Below, in pieces: positions 36,080-45,255 of a stretch of 64,000 bases of DNA. A program made the translations under genes and the position numbers. The stretch covers positions 372,001 through 436,000 of the forward strand of contig NZ_JARRAG010000002.1 of the NCBI RefSeq assembly GCF_029589435.1. The letters run 5' to 3'. A model generated the notes under the pieces. It searched no databases, was not told the DNA's origin, and saw only the letters and a list, made by a program, of their open reading frames with translations. Source of the DNA: Paludisphaera mucosa. Its GTDB lineage: Bacteria; Planctomycetota; Planctomycetia; Isosphaerales; Isosphaeraceae. How positions within the stretch are numbered: position 1 is the first letter of the stretch; each line of letters starts with the position of its first letter.

Positions 36080-39043
36080 TCAACCGAGGAGGGAGCCGAC
36101 CGCCCGCGACGTCGCGGGGAAGGCCCGGAGCAGCGCCCGGGCCGCCTCGACCTCGGGGGGATTCGGCGGCGACGCGGAATGCGACGCGGGCGTCGGTTCC
36201 GCCTCAGACCAGGTTGTGGAGAGTCCCATGGCGGTCGCGAGGGCGTCCGTCGTCGCCGGGTGGGCGGCGAGCAACGCGGCCGCGGCCCGTTCGGCGGGGC
36301 CACTCGCGGCGCGGGCCGGCGCGGGCGAAGCGACCTCGAAGTCGGGCTTCTCGGCCTCGGAGCGATTGCGGTTCCAGGGGGGCGTCCAGGCCGCGAGGGC
36401 GTCCAGGCCGCTGGGGAAGACGGCCGCCGCCTCCTTGACCAGGACCGGCAGGGCCGCGTCGGCGTGGGGGCGGAGCATCCTCAGGAGCTTGGGCATCCAG
36501 GGCATCAGCAGGCGGTCGGGGAGGCGTTCGAACGCCTTGCTCAGCAGCTCGACCGTCAGGCCGCCGACCAGCGGCGTGAACACGAGCGCGAGGAGCAGGC
36601 CTTCGAGGTACTCCGGGAGCGCGGGGAGGGTCAGCTCGTTCTCCGTCAGGGCGTCGAACCGCGCGCGGAGGGAGGCGACGTCGCGGAGGCGGAGCACGCA
36701 CTCGGCCGCCCACAAAAGCGCGAGCTTGGGCGGGTCGGCCGTGACCGGGCCCGCCTGGCGGACCGCGATGACGAGCTGGCTCCGCTCGCAGCCCAGCGAG
36801 AGGGCCAGGCTCTCCAGGGTGAAGATGAACTGGAGCATCGCCGCCAGGTCGCCCGGCTGCACGCCCCGGTCGGCGAAGGCGTTGGGCAGCATCGTCGCGT
36901 AGTGGGAATACCCCGTCGTGACGAACCGCCGGAGCCAGGCGGGGAGCCCGGCCGCGGTCGTCCGGTAGTAGTGGACGAGCCGGGCGATCCGCGCGTGGAT
37001 CTCGCGCGCCTGCCGCGCGTCGGGCTCCTTCACCAGCAGGTCGACGGCCCGATCGCCCAGCTCCTCGACGAGCCGGTCGCTCTTGAGGAACAACAAGCCG
37101 TCCTCGGCCGCGCGGAGGGCGTCGACCGCGTTCGCGTCGGGGCCGAACGCCGCCTTCTTCAGCCGGCGTTCCAGGACGTGCTCGACCGTCACGCCTTCAT
37201 ATCCGAGCTGGATGACCTGCCCCTGGTTCTTGCCGATCGCCAGGTCCCAGCTCTCTTGCCGGGGGACGTGCCCGAGCAGCCGCTGGCCCATGATCGGCCG
37301 CACGACGCCGGGCGGCATCAGGTACAGGAGCTTCCAGAGCAGGTCGGAACACGGCAGCAGCTCGGGCGACTTGCGGAAGTCCAGCAGGGCGCGCTGGATC
37401 GTCCGCGATTCGAGCGCGATCGGCAGCGGCGCGAGCCGGTCGTAGACGTCGCGGGCGAGCGGCGGCAGCGACTCGAAGCCGATCCGGCCGACCCGGTCTC
37501 CGCCCAGGAGGATGTCGCAGAGGCGGCCGACGTCGCGCTTGCCCGGCACGACGTCCTTCTCGAGGCAGGTGATCGCCGCGTCGCGGAAGTCGTACGGCGT
37601 CGGGTGCCGGCGGTTGCGCAGGTTCGCCAGCAGGACGGCCGTCTGGTAGGTCGCGATGCCGTCGGCCGTCGACGCGAGGTAGCCGTCCTTGCGGGCCAGC
37701 TCGACGATCCGCACGCAGTTCTTGAGCAGCTCCTCCTCGTCCGACTCGACCTGCGCCGGCGGCCCCTGGAGGTAGTCGAGTAGGCGGCCGGGCGCGGCGC
37801 CGGTCTCCAGGGGGGGCGGGGCCGCGGCCGCGACGGCCTTGACCTTCCGCTTCGGCTTCGCCGGGGCCTCGGGCTCGGGCACCGCCTCGGGCGCGGCGGC
37901 GTCGCCGTCCTTGCGCGCCCGCTTCTTCTCGGTCGGCTTGAGGGCGAACGGCTTGAGCGAGTGCCGGGCCAGGCTCTTGCGCCAGCGGGCCTCGGCGAGC
38001 GTCACCGCGCCGCGGGGGTGGCCGAACTGGTGGCAGATCGCGCTGTAGCTGCTGGGGAGCAGGCCGTAGAGCCAGGTGGTCGGCGTGCTCGGGGGGACGT
38101 CCCAGACGGCGTCGGTCGCCAGCCCGAACTCGGCGACGCGGCTGGCGGCGTGGGCCGCGCCGCAGACGTAGAGGGCGTCGCGGGGGTCGACCGAAGAGGC
38201 CCGCAGGTCCTGCTTGATGCGCGTCCACATGTGGCGCTCGCGAAGCTCGTCGGAGCGGCGGTCGCGGTCGGTGGTCCCCAGGCGGCGGAAGAGGCTGCCG
38301 ATCAGGAAGAGCACCTGGCGGTAGGCCGGATAGCCGGCGTCGACGACGGCCTCCTCGACGTACTGGTCGTACCACTCGCTGAAGTGCTGGACGCGGGCGT
38401 TCTTCAGCAGGACCCGGCGGAAGACGTCGAACGTGGGGGCGAGCGAGCCGATCTCGACGCCGACGGCCGAGCCGTGCATGCCGGCCTCCTCGTCGTCGGA
38501 GCCGGGCTCGTCGGGGACGGCCTTCTCCAGGGCGTCGGACTCCTGGGGCATCCACTGGAAGACGTGGTCGGCCGAGCGGTCGACGAAGACCAGGTCCGTC
38601 CCCGGGTTCTCGAGCGCGTAGGCGATCGCCTGGTACTCGGCCGAGAACTCGGTGAGCGGGCAGACGAGGCTCAGCGGCGCCCAGGCCGCCGGGAAGTGCT
38701 CGGACGACGAGGCGAACGCCTGGAGGGCGACCGGCGCGCGGCAGTCGCGGAGGCCCTCGATCACCGGCCGGAGGTCCTCGCAGCACTCCAAGAAGATCGT
38801 CCGCGGCGGCCGCGCCGCCAGCCTTCGCGCCATGTGCAGGGCCGACGACGGCGAGTGGTGGCAGACCGGGAAGATCTCCAGGGGCTCGCGGAACGCGCGC
38901 TCGACGTCGTCGACGAGGCCGCCGAGGATCGCGCCCAGCGGCCGCGCGTCGTCGGCGAACGCGCCGGCGGCGGCGAGGAGCTGGTCCCGCAGCGGCGCGA
39001 ACGAGACGGGGAGGTCGTCGGCGGGGTCGGCCGGCCGGGTCAT
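36080..39043 (-). CDS. DUF5682-family protein, last gene of the SWIM/vWA/MoxR cassette
   Basis: A 987-residue soluble protein. The N-terminal part shows the DUF5682 pattern: IFPVCHHSPSSALHMARRL near residue 60, FLECCEDLRPVIEGL, DLVFVDRSADHVFQWM and YVCGAAHAASRV near residue 285. The middle has a Lys/Ala/Pro-rich linker (about 365-405). The C-terminal 550 residues are mainly helical, ending in an Ala-rich segment. The family's biochemical activity is unknown. It lies 4 bp downstream of the MoxR gene and is the last member of a five-gene leftward operon (43404 to 36080). Confidence 0.82.
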   Translation of the reverse strand: MTRPADPADDLPVSFAPLRDQLLAAAGAFADDARPLGAILGGLVDDVERAFREPLEIFPVCHHSPSSALHMARRLAARPPRTIFLECCEDLRPVIEGLRDCRAPVALQAFASSSEHFPAAWAPLSLVCPLTEFSAEYQAIAYALENPGTDLVFVDRSADHVFQWMPQESDALEKAVPDEPGSDDEEAGMHGSAVGVEIGSLAPTFDVFRRVLLKNARVQHFSEWYDQYVEEAVVDAGYPAYRQVLFLIGSLFRRLGTTDRDRRSDELRERHMWTRIKQDLRASSVDPRDALYVCGAAHAASRVAEFGLATDAVWDVPPSTPTTWLYGLLPSSYSAICHQFGHPRGAVTLAEARWRKSLARHSLKPFALKPTEKKRARKDGDAAAPEAVPEPEAPAKPKRKVKAVAAAAPPPLETGAAPGRLLDYLQGPPAQVESDEEELLKNCVRIVELARKDGYLASTADGIATYQTAVLLANLRNRRHPTPYDFRDAAITCLEKDVVPGKRDVGRLCDILLGGDRVGRIGFESLPPLARDVYDRLAPLPIALESRTIQRALLDFRKSPELLPCSDLLWKLLYLMPPGVVRPIMGQRLLGHVPRQESWDLAIGKNQGQVIQLGYEGVTVEHVLERRLKKAAFGPDANAVDALRAAEDGLLFLKSDRLVEELGDRAVDLLVKEPDARQAREIHARIARLVHYYRTTAAGLPAWLRRFVTTGYSHYATMLPNAFADRGVQPGDLAAMLQFIFTLESLALSLGCERSQLVIAVRQAGPVTADPPKLALLWAAECVLRLRDVASLRARFDALTENELTLPALPEYLEGLLLALVFTPLVGGLTVELLSKAFERLPDRLLMPWMPKLLRMLRPHADAALPVLVKEAAAVFPSGLDALAAWTPPWNRNRSEAEKPDFEVASPAPARAASGPAERAAAALLAAHPATTDALATAMGLSTTWSEAEPTPASHSASPPNPPEVEAARALLRAFPATSRAVGSLLG

Positions 39044-39047
39044 GGCG

Positions 39048-40217
39048 TCACCTCATCCCTTCCAGCGCGTCCTTGCCCGCGGCCTCGAACGGGTCCCATG
39101 GGCCGCCTTCCTTCTTCGCCCGCTTGGCGACCCCGGCGTGCCAGAACTTGTTGAGGATCGAGACGTCTTCCGGGATGCGCCGCACCAGCGTGCCGACCAG
39201 CGAACGGGCCAGCACGCCGGGCGCGAGCGAGCCGTCGCCGAAGAAGCGGCCGTGGAGGATCGCGTCCTCCAGCACGCCGATCTGCTCGGCCGTCGAGAGC
39301 GCGCTCTCCAGCCGGTCGTCCTCGGACGTCGCGGACGCCGCGGCCTCGCGGAGGTCGGCGAAGGTCTGGAGCAGGATGTCCAACAGCGCAGGCGGCGTCT
39401 CGACCTCGAACCGGTTCCGGGCCAGCAGTTCCTTGGTCCGGAAGAGCACGATCTCGCGCTCGGTCTTCTTGTCGGTGACGACGGGGATCTGCACGAAGTT
39501 GAACCGCCGCTTGAGGGCCGACGACAACTCGTTGACGCCCCGGTCGCGGGCGTTGGCCGTGGCGATGATGTTGAACCCCGGCCGGGCGAAGACGACGTCG
39601 TCTCCCTTCAGCTCGGGGATCGAGACGTACTTCTCCGACAGGATCGAGATCAGGGCGTCCTGCACGTCGCTGCTGCACCGGGTCAGCTCTTCGAACCGGC
39701 CCATCAGGCCCCCCTGCATGGCCGTCATGATCGGCGAGGGGATCAGGCTCTCGCGCGACTGGCCGGCGGCGATGACCATCGCCACGTTCCACGAATACTT
39801 GACGTGGTCCTCGGTGGTGCCGGCGGTCCCCTGGACCACGCGCGTGCTGTCGCCGCAGACGGCCGCGGCGAGCAGCTCGGCGAGCCAGCTCTTGCCCGTC
39901 CCCGGGTCGCCGATCAGGAGCAGGCCCCGGTCGCTCGCCAGCGTGACGATCGCGCGCTCGACCGTGCCGGGGTCGCCGAAGAACTTGGGCCGGATCTCGC
40001 GCTCCAGCCGGTCCGACGGCGACGAGCCGAGCACGAACACCCGGACCAGCCGCGGCGAGAGCCGCCACGACGCCGGCCGCGCGTCGCCGTCGACGGAGCG
40101 GAGCCATGCCAGCTCCTCCGCGTACTTCGCCTCCGCGGGCTCGCGGAGGATCTCGCCCGCGCCTGCGGCCGCGGGCTCGGTTTCGGCTTCCGATGCGGCC
40201 GACTTCGCCTTGGACAT
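39048..40217 (-). CDS. MoxR-like AAA+ ATPase of the SWIM/vWA cassette
   Basis: A 389-residue AAA+ ATPase. After an Ala/Glu-rich N-terminus come the Walker A loop GDPGTGKS (103-110), a long helical segment, GRFEELTRCSSDVQDALISIL, which occupies the Walker B position as FEEL rather than DEL, and the sensor-1 strand FNIIATANARDRGVNELS. ALKRRFNFVQIP carries the arginine-finger region. MoxR ATPases act as chaperones with vWA proteins; the vWA gene lies directly upstream, 18 bp away, and DUF5682 follows 4 bp downstream. The ATG is at 40215-40217. Confidence 0.88.
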   Translation of the reverse strand: MSKAKSAASEAETEPAAAGAGEILREPAEAKYAEELAWLRSVDGDARPASWRLSPRLVRVFVLGSSPSDRLEREIRPKFFGDPGTVERAIVTLASDRGLLLIGDPGTGKSWLAELLAAAVCGDSTRVVQGTAGTTEDHVKYSWNVAMVIAAGQSRESLIPSPIMTAMQGGLMGRFEELTRCSSDVQDALISILSEKYVSIPELKGDDVVFARPGFNIIATANARDRGVNELSSALKRRFNFVQIPVVTDKKTEREIVLFRTKELLARNRFEVETPPALLDILLQTFADLREAAASATSEDDRLESALSTAEQIGVLEDAILHGRFFGDGSLAPGVLARSLVGTLVRRIPEDVSILNKFWHAGVAKRAKKEGGPWDPFEAAGKDALEGMR

Positions 40218-40235
40218 GGCTCGACTCCGGTCGGG

Positions 40236-41642
40236 TTACCTGAGCTGCTTCTTGAGCTCGACGATGAGCTTCTTGATGTTGCCGGTGAGCACCGGCAGGC
40301 CGATGCCCTTGAGCTGCTTGCGGAACCACTCGTTGACGCTGAAATACCCCTTGCCGCTCACCGAGCCGACCGGGATGAAATGGACGCCCGACTGCTTGAC
40401 GGCCTTGATCATCTCGAACAGCGGCCGGTCGTTCTGGAACTCGTAGAAGTCGGAGATCCAGACCATAGTGGTGCGCCGGGGGTCGAAGATCAGGCCGCGG
40501 GCGTGGAGCATGGCCTTGGGCCCGTCGTTGCCCCCCCCCAGGTCGGTCCGCATCAGCGACTCGAACGGGTCGGCGGCCCAGGCGGACAGGTCGATGACGT
40601 TGGTGTCGAACGCCACGAGCGAGACGACCACCCGCGGCAGGGTCGCGAAGATCGACGCCAGGATCGCGCACTGGACCATCGCGTCGACCATCGAGCCCGA
40701 CTGGTCGACTACGACGATCAGGTACTTGTTCAGCGACTTCTGCGCGGTGCGGCGGTAGAAGAGCCGGTCGACGTAGAGCCGGCCGTCTTCCGGGTTGTAG
40801 TTCGGCAGGTTCTTCCAGACGGTCCGCTTGAGGTCCAGGTTGCGGTAGACCCGCTTGGGGGGGACGGAGGCGTCGATCTCGCCGGATTTGGCGCTGAAGA
40901 CCTGGCGCTTGAGGACCGCCGCCAGGTCGTCGACGTACTTCTTGATGAGCCGCCGGGCGTTGGCCAGGGCGGGCCCGGTGAGGTTCGACTTGTCGCGCAA
41001 AAGCTGCTCCACGAGCGGCAGCGTCGGGCTGAGCTGCGCGGCGAGGCGGTCGTCCTTGAGGACCTCGCGCAGGTCCATGCGCTTGACGAGGTCGCTCTCC
41101 ATCGCGACCAGCTCCTCGCGAAGCTGGTGGTCGTCGACCCGCGGGGCGTTGCCGCTGACGCCCGCGCCGGAGCCGCCGGCCACGGGAGCCCCCGCCCCGC
41201 CGCCGCCCGGGCGCAGGCTCCCCGGGCCCATCCCCATGCAGCGCTCCAGGGCGGCGACGTCCTGGCACCACTGGTTGTACTGGGCCGCGGTGCAGTTCGG
41301 CGAGCGGGTGTTCGGGCCGAAGACGTTCAGCAGCAGCTTGGAATAGGCGAACGTGCGGCGGAGGTCCGCGTCGGCGTCGGCCGGCGGCGGCTCCGTCCCC
41401 TCCGGAAGCTCCTGGATGCAGGCCTGGACGGCGTCGAAATCGGGCTTCACTTTGGGGTGGCGGTGGATCAGGACGTCCACGCCGATCCCGGGGTCGAGGA
41501 TCGCCCGGGGGAGGTCGAGCCGGTCGGCCAGCTCGACGGCCGTCGCCTCGAACGCCGCGCCGGCCTCCTCCAGGCCGCTGGTCGCCGCGAGGAGCCGCCA
41601 GTAGAGCATCTGCCGCTGGTTGAGCGCGACCGGGTCGGGCAT
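40236..41642 (-). CDS. vWA-domain protein of the SWIM/MoxR cassette
   Basis: A 468-residue soluble protein. The first 290 residues are helical with a Gly/Ala/Pro-rich linker near 155-180. The C-terminal vWA domain begins at about residue 305, with a full MIDAS motif DQSGSM (Asp313, Ser315, Ser317), the threonine-containing MRTDLGGG loop and MVWISDFYEF. Such proteins usually present clients to the partner MoxR ATPase. The start is ATG 41640-41642 (MPDPVALNQ), with GAGGTGG just upstream. It begins 8 bp after the stop of the 429-residue gene. Confidence 0.85.
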   Translation of the reverse strand: MPDPVALNQRQMLYWRLLAATSGLEEAGAAFEATAVELADRLDLPRAILDPGIGVDVLIHRHPKVKPDFDAVQACIQELPEGTEPPPADADADLRRTFAYSKLLLNVFGPNTRSPNCTAAQYNQWCQDVAALERCMGMGPGSLRPGGGGAGAPVAGGSGAGVSGNAPRVDDHQLREELVAMESDLVKRMDLREVLKDDRLAAQLSPTLPLVEQLLRDKSNLTGPALANARRLIKKYVDDLAAVLKRQVFSAKSGEIDASVPPKRVYRNLDLKRTVWKNLPNYNPEDGRLYVDRLFYRRTAQKSLNKYLIVVVDQSGSMVDAMVQCAILASIFATLPRVVVSLVAFDTNVIDLSAWAADPFESLMRTDLGGGNDGPKAMLHARGLIFDPRRTTMVWISDFYEFQNDRPLFEMIKAVKQSGVHFIPVGSVSGKGYFSVNEWFRKQLKGIGLPVLTGNIKKLIVELKKQLR

Positions 41643-41650
41643 CGACCACC

Positions 41651-42940
41651 TCAACTTTTCCGGAGCAGCCGGCCGGACCGCTCCTTCAGGACGTCGAGCG
41701 CGGGGTTCTTGAGCTTCTTCCGCCGATCCGCGAGGTCCTCGCCGCTGATCACGTATTTCTTCCGCGTCCCCGCGCAGAGGGGCTGGACGCGCCAGCCGCC
41801 GCGATCGAAGCGCAGCAGCCCGATCAGCTCGGCCGCGTCCGCGACGATTTCCGCGGTCAGCTCGCTCCCGTCCGGGAGGCGTTCCCAGGCGATCGGCAGC
41901 CCGTGGCCGGCGGCGAGCCGGACGGGCTCGGCGATGTGCACCGGGTGGCGGAACAGCGCGGGCGGCGGCGGCAGGGCGGTCAGCCGGTCGGCGGCCGCGA
42001 ACGGGTCGGCCCCGCCGGCGACCCCGGGCGGCGAGCGGAGGATCAGGTCGCCGTCGGCCCGCAGCTCGGCGTCCGCGATCTTCAGCGTCTTGCGGCCGTC
42101 GAGCGCCTGCAAGATCGGCCCGGCGACCGGCCCGAAGAGGTCCCAGGCCTCGGCCCCGGCGAGCGCGTCCACCTTGTAGCCGGAGAAGGGCACGCGAACC
42201 GTCCGCGGCTCGCCGTCGTCGAACAGGCCGTAGAGCACGGCGCAGAGGAAGTTCTCGTGCGCCTGGACGTCCAAGCCCAGCGGCGTGAGGACGCCGGCCG
42301 CCTCGCGGAAGGTCGACGACCCCGGGGCCTGGTGGGTCCGGATCATGGCCGCCGACCACAGGTCGCCCCAGCGGAAGGCGGGCAGGGCCGGCTGTTTCGA
42401 GGTCGGCGCGTATCGGATCAGCTCGTTGCTGAAGCCCGTCAGCAGGGCCGCCAGGCCGGTGAGGTCGGGGTCGGCCTGGAGGTTCTCCAGGGTCGCCGCG
42501 AAAGGGGCCACCGAGGTCTCCTCCAGGTGCTTCAGGCCGGCGATCGCCAGCTCGGAGAGCCATTGCTGGACGCTGGCCAAGAGCGCGGCCGAGCCCCCCG
42601 GCGGCGGGGGCGGCGGCTCCTCGGACGGCGGCGAGGGCCTCCCCAGCGCCTCTCGGGCCTGGGCGACGAGCGCGTCGTAAGCGGCGCCGAGGAGGGCGAC
42701 CCGCGCCGACGCCAGCGCGAGGAACGACCGCGCGACGAACTCGCTGCGGCCGACGGCCGCGACGGCCTCCGCCACCGCCGCTCCCAGCGGCGAGCCCTCG
42801 AAGACGCCGACGAGGGCCCCCAGCCGGTCCCGGTGCTCGTCGCCCAGTCGGGCGAAGCCGTGGATCAGCGCCTCGTCGAGTTGCTCGACCAGCCCGAGGG
42901 CCTCGTCCACCCCCGGCGGCGGCGTCGTCGGCGCGCTCAT
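41651..42940 (-). CDS. Unrecognised protein of the SWIM/vWA/MoxR cassette, 429 aa
   Basis: No domain recognised. A soluble, largely helical protein with a proline-rich linker (PPSEEPPPPPPGG, about residues 88-100). The first 85 residues suggest an Ala-rich helical bundle (HGFARLGDEHRDRLGALVGV). The middle has FRWGDLWSAAMIRTHQAPG and ENFLCAVLYGLFDDGEP. The C-terminus is basic (RRKKLKNPALDVLKERSGRLL). In comparable cassettes this place is, from memory, held by a protein of unknown function (DUF5691); the match is untested. Its ATG at 42940 overlaps the SWIM gene stop (ATGA), so its product is likely made in step with the SWIM protein. Confidence 0.7.
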   Translation of the reverse strand: MSAPTTPPPGVDEALGLVEQLDEALIHGFARLGDEHRDRLGALVGVFEGSPLGAAVAEAVAAVGRSEFVARSFLALASARVALLGAAYDALVAQAREALGRPSPPSEEPPPPPPGGSAALLASVQQWLSELAIAGLKHLEETSVAPFAATLENLQADPDLTGLAALLTGFSNELIRYAPTSKQPALPAFRWGDLWSAAMIRTHQAPGSSTFREAAGVLTPLGLDVQAHENFLCAVLYGLFDDGEPRTVRVPFSGYKVDALAGAEAWDLFGPVAGPILQALDGRKTLKIADAELRADGDLILRSPPGVAGGADPFAAADRLTALPPPPALFRHPVHIAEPVRLAAGHGLPIAWERLPDGSELTAEIVADAAELIGLLRFDRGGWRVQPLCAGTRKKYVISGEDLADRRKKLKNPALDVLKERSGRLLRKS

Positions 42941-43404
42941 GACACGAACCATCCCATCTCCAGCACGGTGCCCGGCCGCGACGTCAACTCGCAGTAGCGC
43001 AGGTAGTTCAGGAACCGGCTGAAGACGACCCCCGGCGACTCCTTCCGCTCGGCCCCCCGGAGCGCCCCGAACAGCGCCGGGGCGTCGTCCGCCGTCGCCA
43101 CGTCCGCCACCCCGAGGTATGCGGCCACCCGCGCCGCGCCGAACTGGAGGATGGCCTCGTCGACCATCTCGCGGATGTGCTTGCAAGGGCCCCCGCCGAG
43201 GCCGCCGCACGGCCGGTTGTTGTTCGTGCAGCAGTAATAGTCGCCGCCGGCGGCGACGAACGAGACGTAGACGCGGTCGACGTCCGACCCGCTCGAGACG
43301 ACCCCCTGCACCCGGCCGCCGGCCAGTTCCACGAACGGCACGACCTTCACCGTCCGCCGCCCCGCCGGGACGACCCCCTCGACGACGCTCGCGCGCTCCA
43401 GCAT
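42937..43404 (-). CDS. SWIM-type zinc-binding protein, first gene of the cassette
   Basis: A 155-residue protein with a SWIM-like CxC...CxH zinc motif: YYCCTNNNRPC then GGPCKHI, giving Cys58/59, Cys66, Cys74 and His76. SWIM fingers bind DNA or proteins. The rest is a short beta-rich N-terminus (RRTVKVVPFVELAGGRV) and a helical C-terminus. The ATG at 43404 is preceded by GCGAGG at eight bases. The frame is open to 43530, but the upstream candidate promoter (43471-43499) and the lack of conserved features favour the internal start. It probably recruits the cassette to its nucleic-acid or protein target. Confidence 0.7.
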   Translation of the reverse strand: MLERASVVEGVVPAGRRTVKVVPFVELAGGRVQGVVSSGSDVDRVYVSFVAAGGDYYCCTNNNRPCGGLGGGPCKHIREMVDEAILQFGAARVAAYLGVADVATADDAPALFGALRGAERKESPGVVFSRFLNYLRYCELTSRPGTVLEMGWFVS

Positions 43405-43470
43405 GGCCATCCTCGCTGCGAGGATTCTTACGCCCGGCCGGACGCCGCCGTCCGACCCGGATGTTGGACT

Positions 43471-43499
43471 ATTGAACAGTACACCTCTGTCGGAATCAA
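43471..43499 (-). promoter_or_regulatory. Candidate promoter of the five-gene cassette
   Basis: On the minus strand TTGATT (43494-43499) and TTCAAT (43471-43476) are 17 bases apart in an unusually AT-rich patch. Transcription would start near 43465, about 60 bases before the SWIM gene. The 361-bp spacer 43405-43766 otherwise contains only an imperfect CCTCGCC/GGCGAGG hairpin near 43540 and no gene. Confidence 0.4.
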
Positions 43500-43766
43500 G
43501 GGCCCGGAGCCGGTCGTTGCTTTTCGTCATCGCGGACCCTCGCCGGGGCGAGGTGGCGGCCGAGGACCGTCAATCGGCCGAAGCCTCCCGACGGGTCGCG
43601 GCGCGGCCGCGAAATGATCAGAATAGATCCCGGCCCCTCGACGTTCGACGGGGGACCGACGCGCCGGGCCTCGTTTGATGAAGGGGCTCGGTCCCATTCT
43701 CCGCGTCTCTCATCGGCGGCGACGACTCGTCAACCAAGATCCTGGAGAAGGAAAGGGCGGCCCCAC

Positions 43767-45212
43767 ATGAGACCTCTCCGCGGACGTTCGTTCTCCCTTC
43801 GGCCGGCCCGCACGGCCGCTCCCGCCGCCTGGATCGTCCTGGCGGCCCTGTCGCTCTCGAACGCCGGCGCGGGCGCGAGGGCCCAGGCCCCGCCCGCCGC
43901 GTCCAGCTACGACCAGCTCGCCCCGGTCCTGCTGGGCAAGGAGACGTTCCAGGACGTCGTGGCCCGGGACAAGGCCGAGAAGGCCGCCGTCGCGGCCCGC
44001 CACAAAGCGCTGCTCGAATCGCGGTACGACCTCGCCCCCCGGCCCGACCCCGCGCTGCGGATGTCGCGCGGCAAGCCCGTGCAGGTCGGGCCGACGGCCC
44101 GGCTCGCCGAGGGGACGACCTGGGAATCGCTGGCCGCGACCTCGCCGGAGGACGTCCGCTCCAGGGGGATCTTCCCCAAGGGCTACCTCCCCCTGCCCCA
44201 CCCCAAGCACGAGGTCGGCGGCATGGTCTTCCCGCAGAACCAGCTCAAGGCCTTCCCCAGGCTGGAGCGGTTCGACCTCGACTTCGACCTGCCCGACCAC
44301 TTCCTGCCCGAGTTCCCGCCGGCCCTCTACCTGACCAGCCGCTCGGACCTCGGCGACGTCTCGCAGGGCAAGGTGATCACGGTCGACAACTTCCAGCAGA
44401 TCTTCGCGGGGATCCTCAATTCCAAGGACCTGGAGGGGATGCGGCTGCTCGTCACCCAGTTCCCGCAGCAGCAGTTCAACGCCACGGCCGACCGCAAGAC
44501 CGAGAACCCGCTCGGGATGCAGGGGGTCGCCTGCTTCGACTGCCACGTCAACGGCCACACGTCGGCGGCGACCCACCTGGCGGGCGACATCCGGCCCCAG
44601 TCGCATCGCCGCCGGATCGACACGACCAGCCTGCGCGGCCTCAACGTCCAGCGTCTCTTCGGCTCGCAACGGGCGCTCAAGACGGTCGAGGACTTCACCG
44701 AGTTCGAGCAGCGCGGCGCGTATTTCGACGGCGACCAGGTGTCGGCCGCGGCCAAGGGGGTGAACCCCCTGGAGCGGGGCAGCCAGGTCCACTTCATGGC
44801 GGAAATGCAGGAGCTGATCGATTTCCCCCCCGCCCCGGGCCTTGACGTCTTCGGTAGAATCGACGCCCGGAAGTTCGGCCCCGACACCCCGGAGGCGCGC
44901 GGCCAGGCGTTGTTCACGGGCAAAGCCCAGTGCGCCGCCTGCCACCCGGCGCCCTACTACACCGACGGCTCGATGCACGACCTGAAGGTCGAGCGTTTCT
45001 ACCAGACCCAGACCATCAACGGGCTGGTCGCGACCCGCCAGGGACCGATCAAGACGTTCACCCTGCGAGGGATCAAGGAATCGCCCCCGTACCTCCACGA
45101 CGGGCGCCTGCTCACGCTGGAAGACGCCGTGGAGTTCTTCAACCTGATCCTGGAACTGCACCTGACCCCCGGCGAGAAGACCGACCTGGTCGCCTTCATG
45201 AGGCAGCTCTGA
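43767..45212 (+). CDS. Di-heme c-type cytochrome, cytochrome c peroxidase-like
   Basis: A 481-residue exported protein with an N-terminal signal (about residues 16-40, AAWIVLAALSLSNAGAGARA). It has two c-type heme sites, CFDCH (256-260) and CAACH (388-392). The C-terminal half is CCP/MauG-like: FTLRGIKESPPYLHDGRLLTLEDAVEFFN. The N-terminal 200 residues are not like ordinary peroxidases and include GGMVFPQNQLKAFPRLERFD. It may act as a peroxidase or electron carrier. ATG 43767 follows GGAAAGGGCGG. It lies 43 bp upstream of the FdhF-like gene on the same strand, so the two may be cotranscribed and may share electrons. Confidence 0.82.
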   Translation: MRPLRGRSFSLRPARTAAPAAWIVLAALSLSNAGAGARAQAPPAASSYDQLAPVLLGKETFQDVVARDKAEKAAVAARHKALLESRYDLAPRPDPALRMSRGKPVQVGPTARLAEGTTWESLAATSPEDVRSRGIFPKGYLPLPHPKHEVGGMVFPQNQLKAFPRLERFDLDFDLPDHFLPEFPPALYLTSRSDLGDVSQGKVITVDNFQQIFAGILNSKDLEGMRLLVTQFPQQQFNATADRKTENPLGMQGVACFDCHVNGHTSAATHLAGDIRPQSHRRRIDTTSLRGLNVQRLFGSQRALKTVEDFTEFEQRGAYFDGDQVSAAAKGVNPLERGSQVHFMAEMQELIDFPPAPGLDVFGRIDARKFGPDTPEARGQALFTGKAQCAACHPAPYYTDGSMHDLKVERFYQTQTINGLVATRQGPIKTFTLRGIKESPPYLHDGRLLTLEDAVEFFNLILELHLTPGEKTDLVAFMRQL

Positions 45213-45255
45213 GCTGCGTGGCAGACCCGCCCCGGAACCGAAGGAGAGCCGATCG

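Noticed and set aside
43405-43530. 42-codon upstream extension of the SWIM-domain gene
   Set aside because: Crosses the candidate promoter and has no conserved features; ATG 43404 has a good ribosome-binding site.
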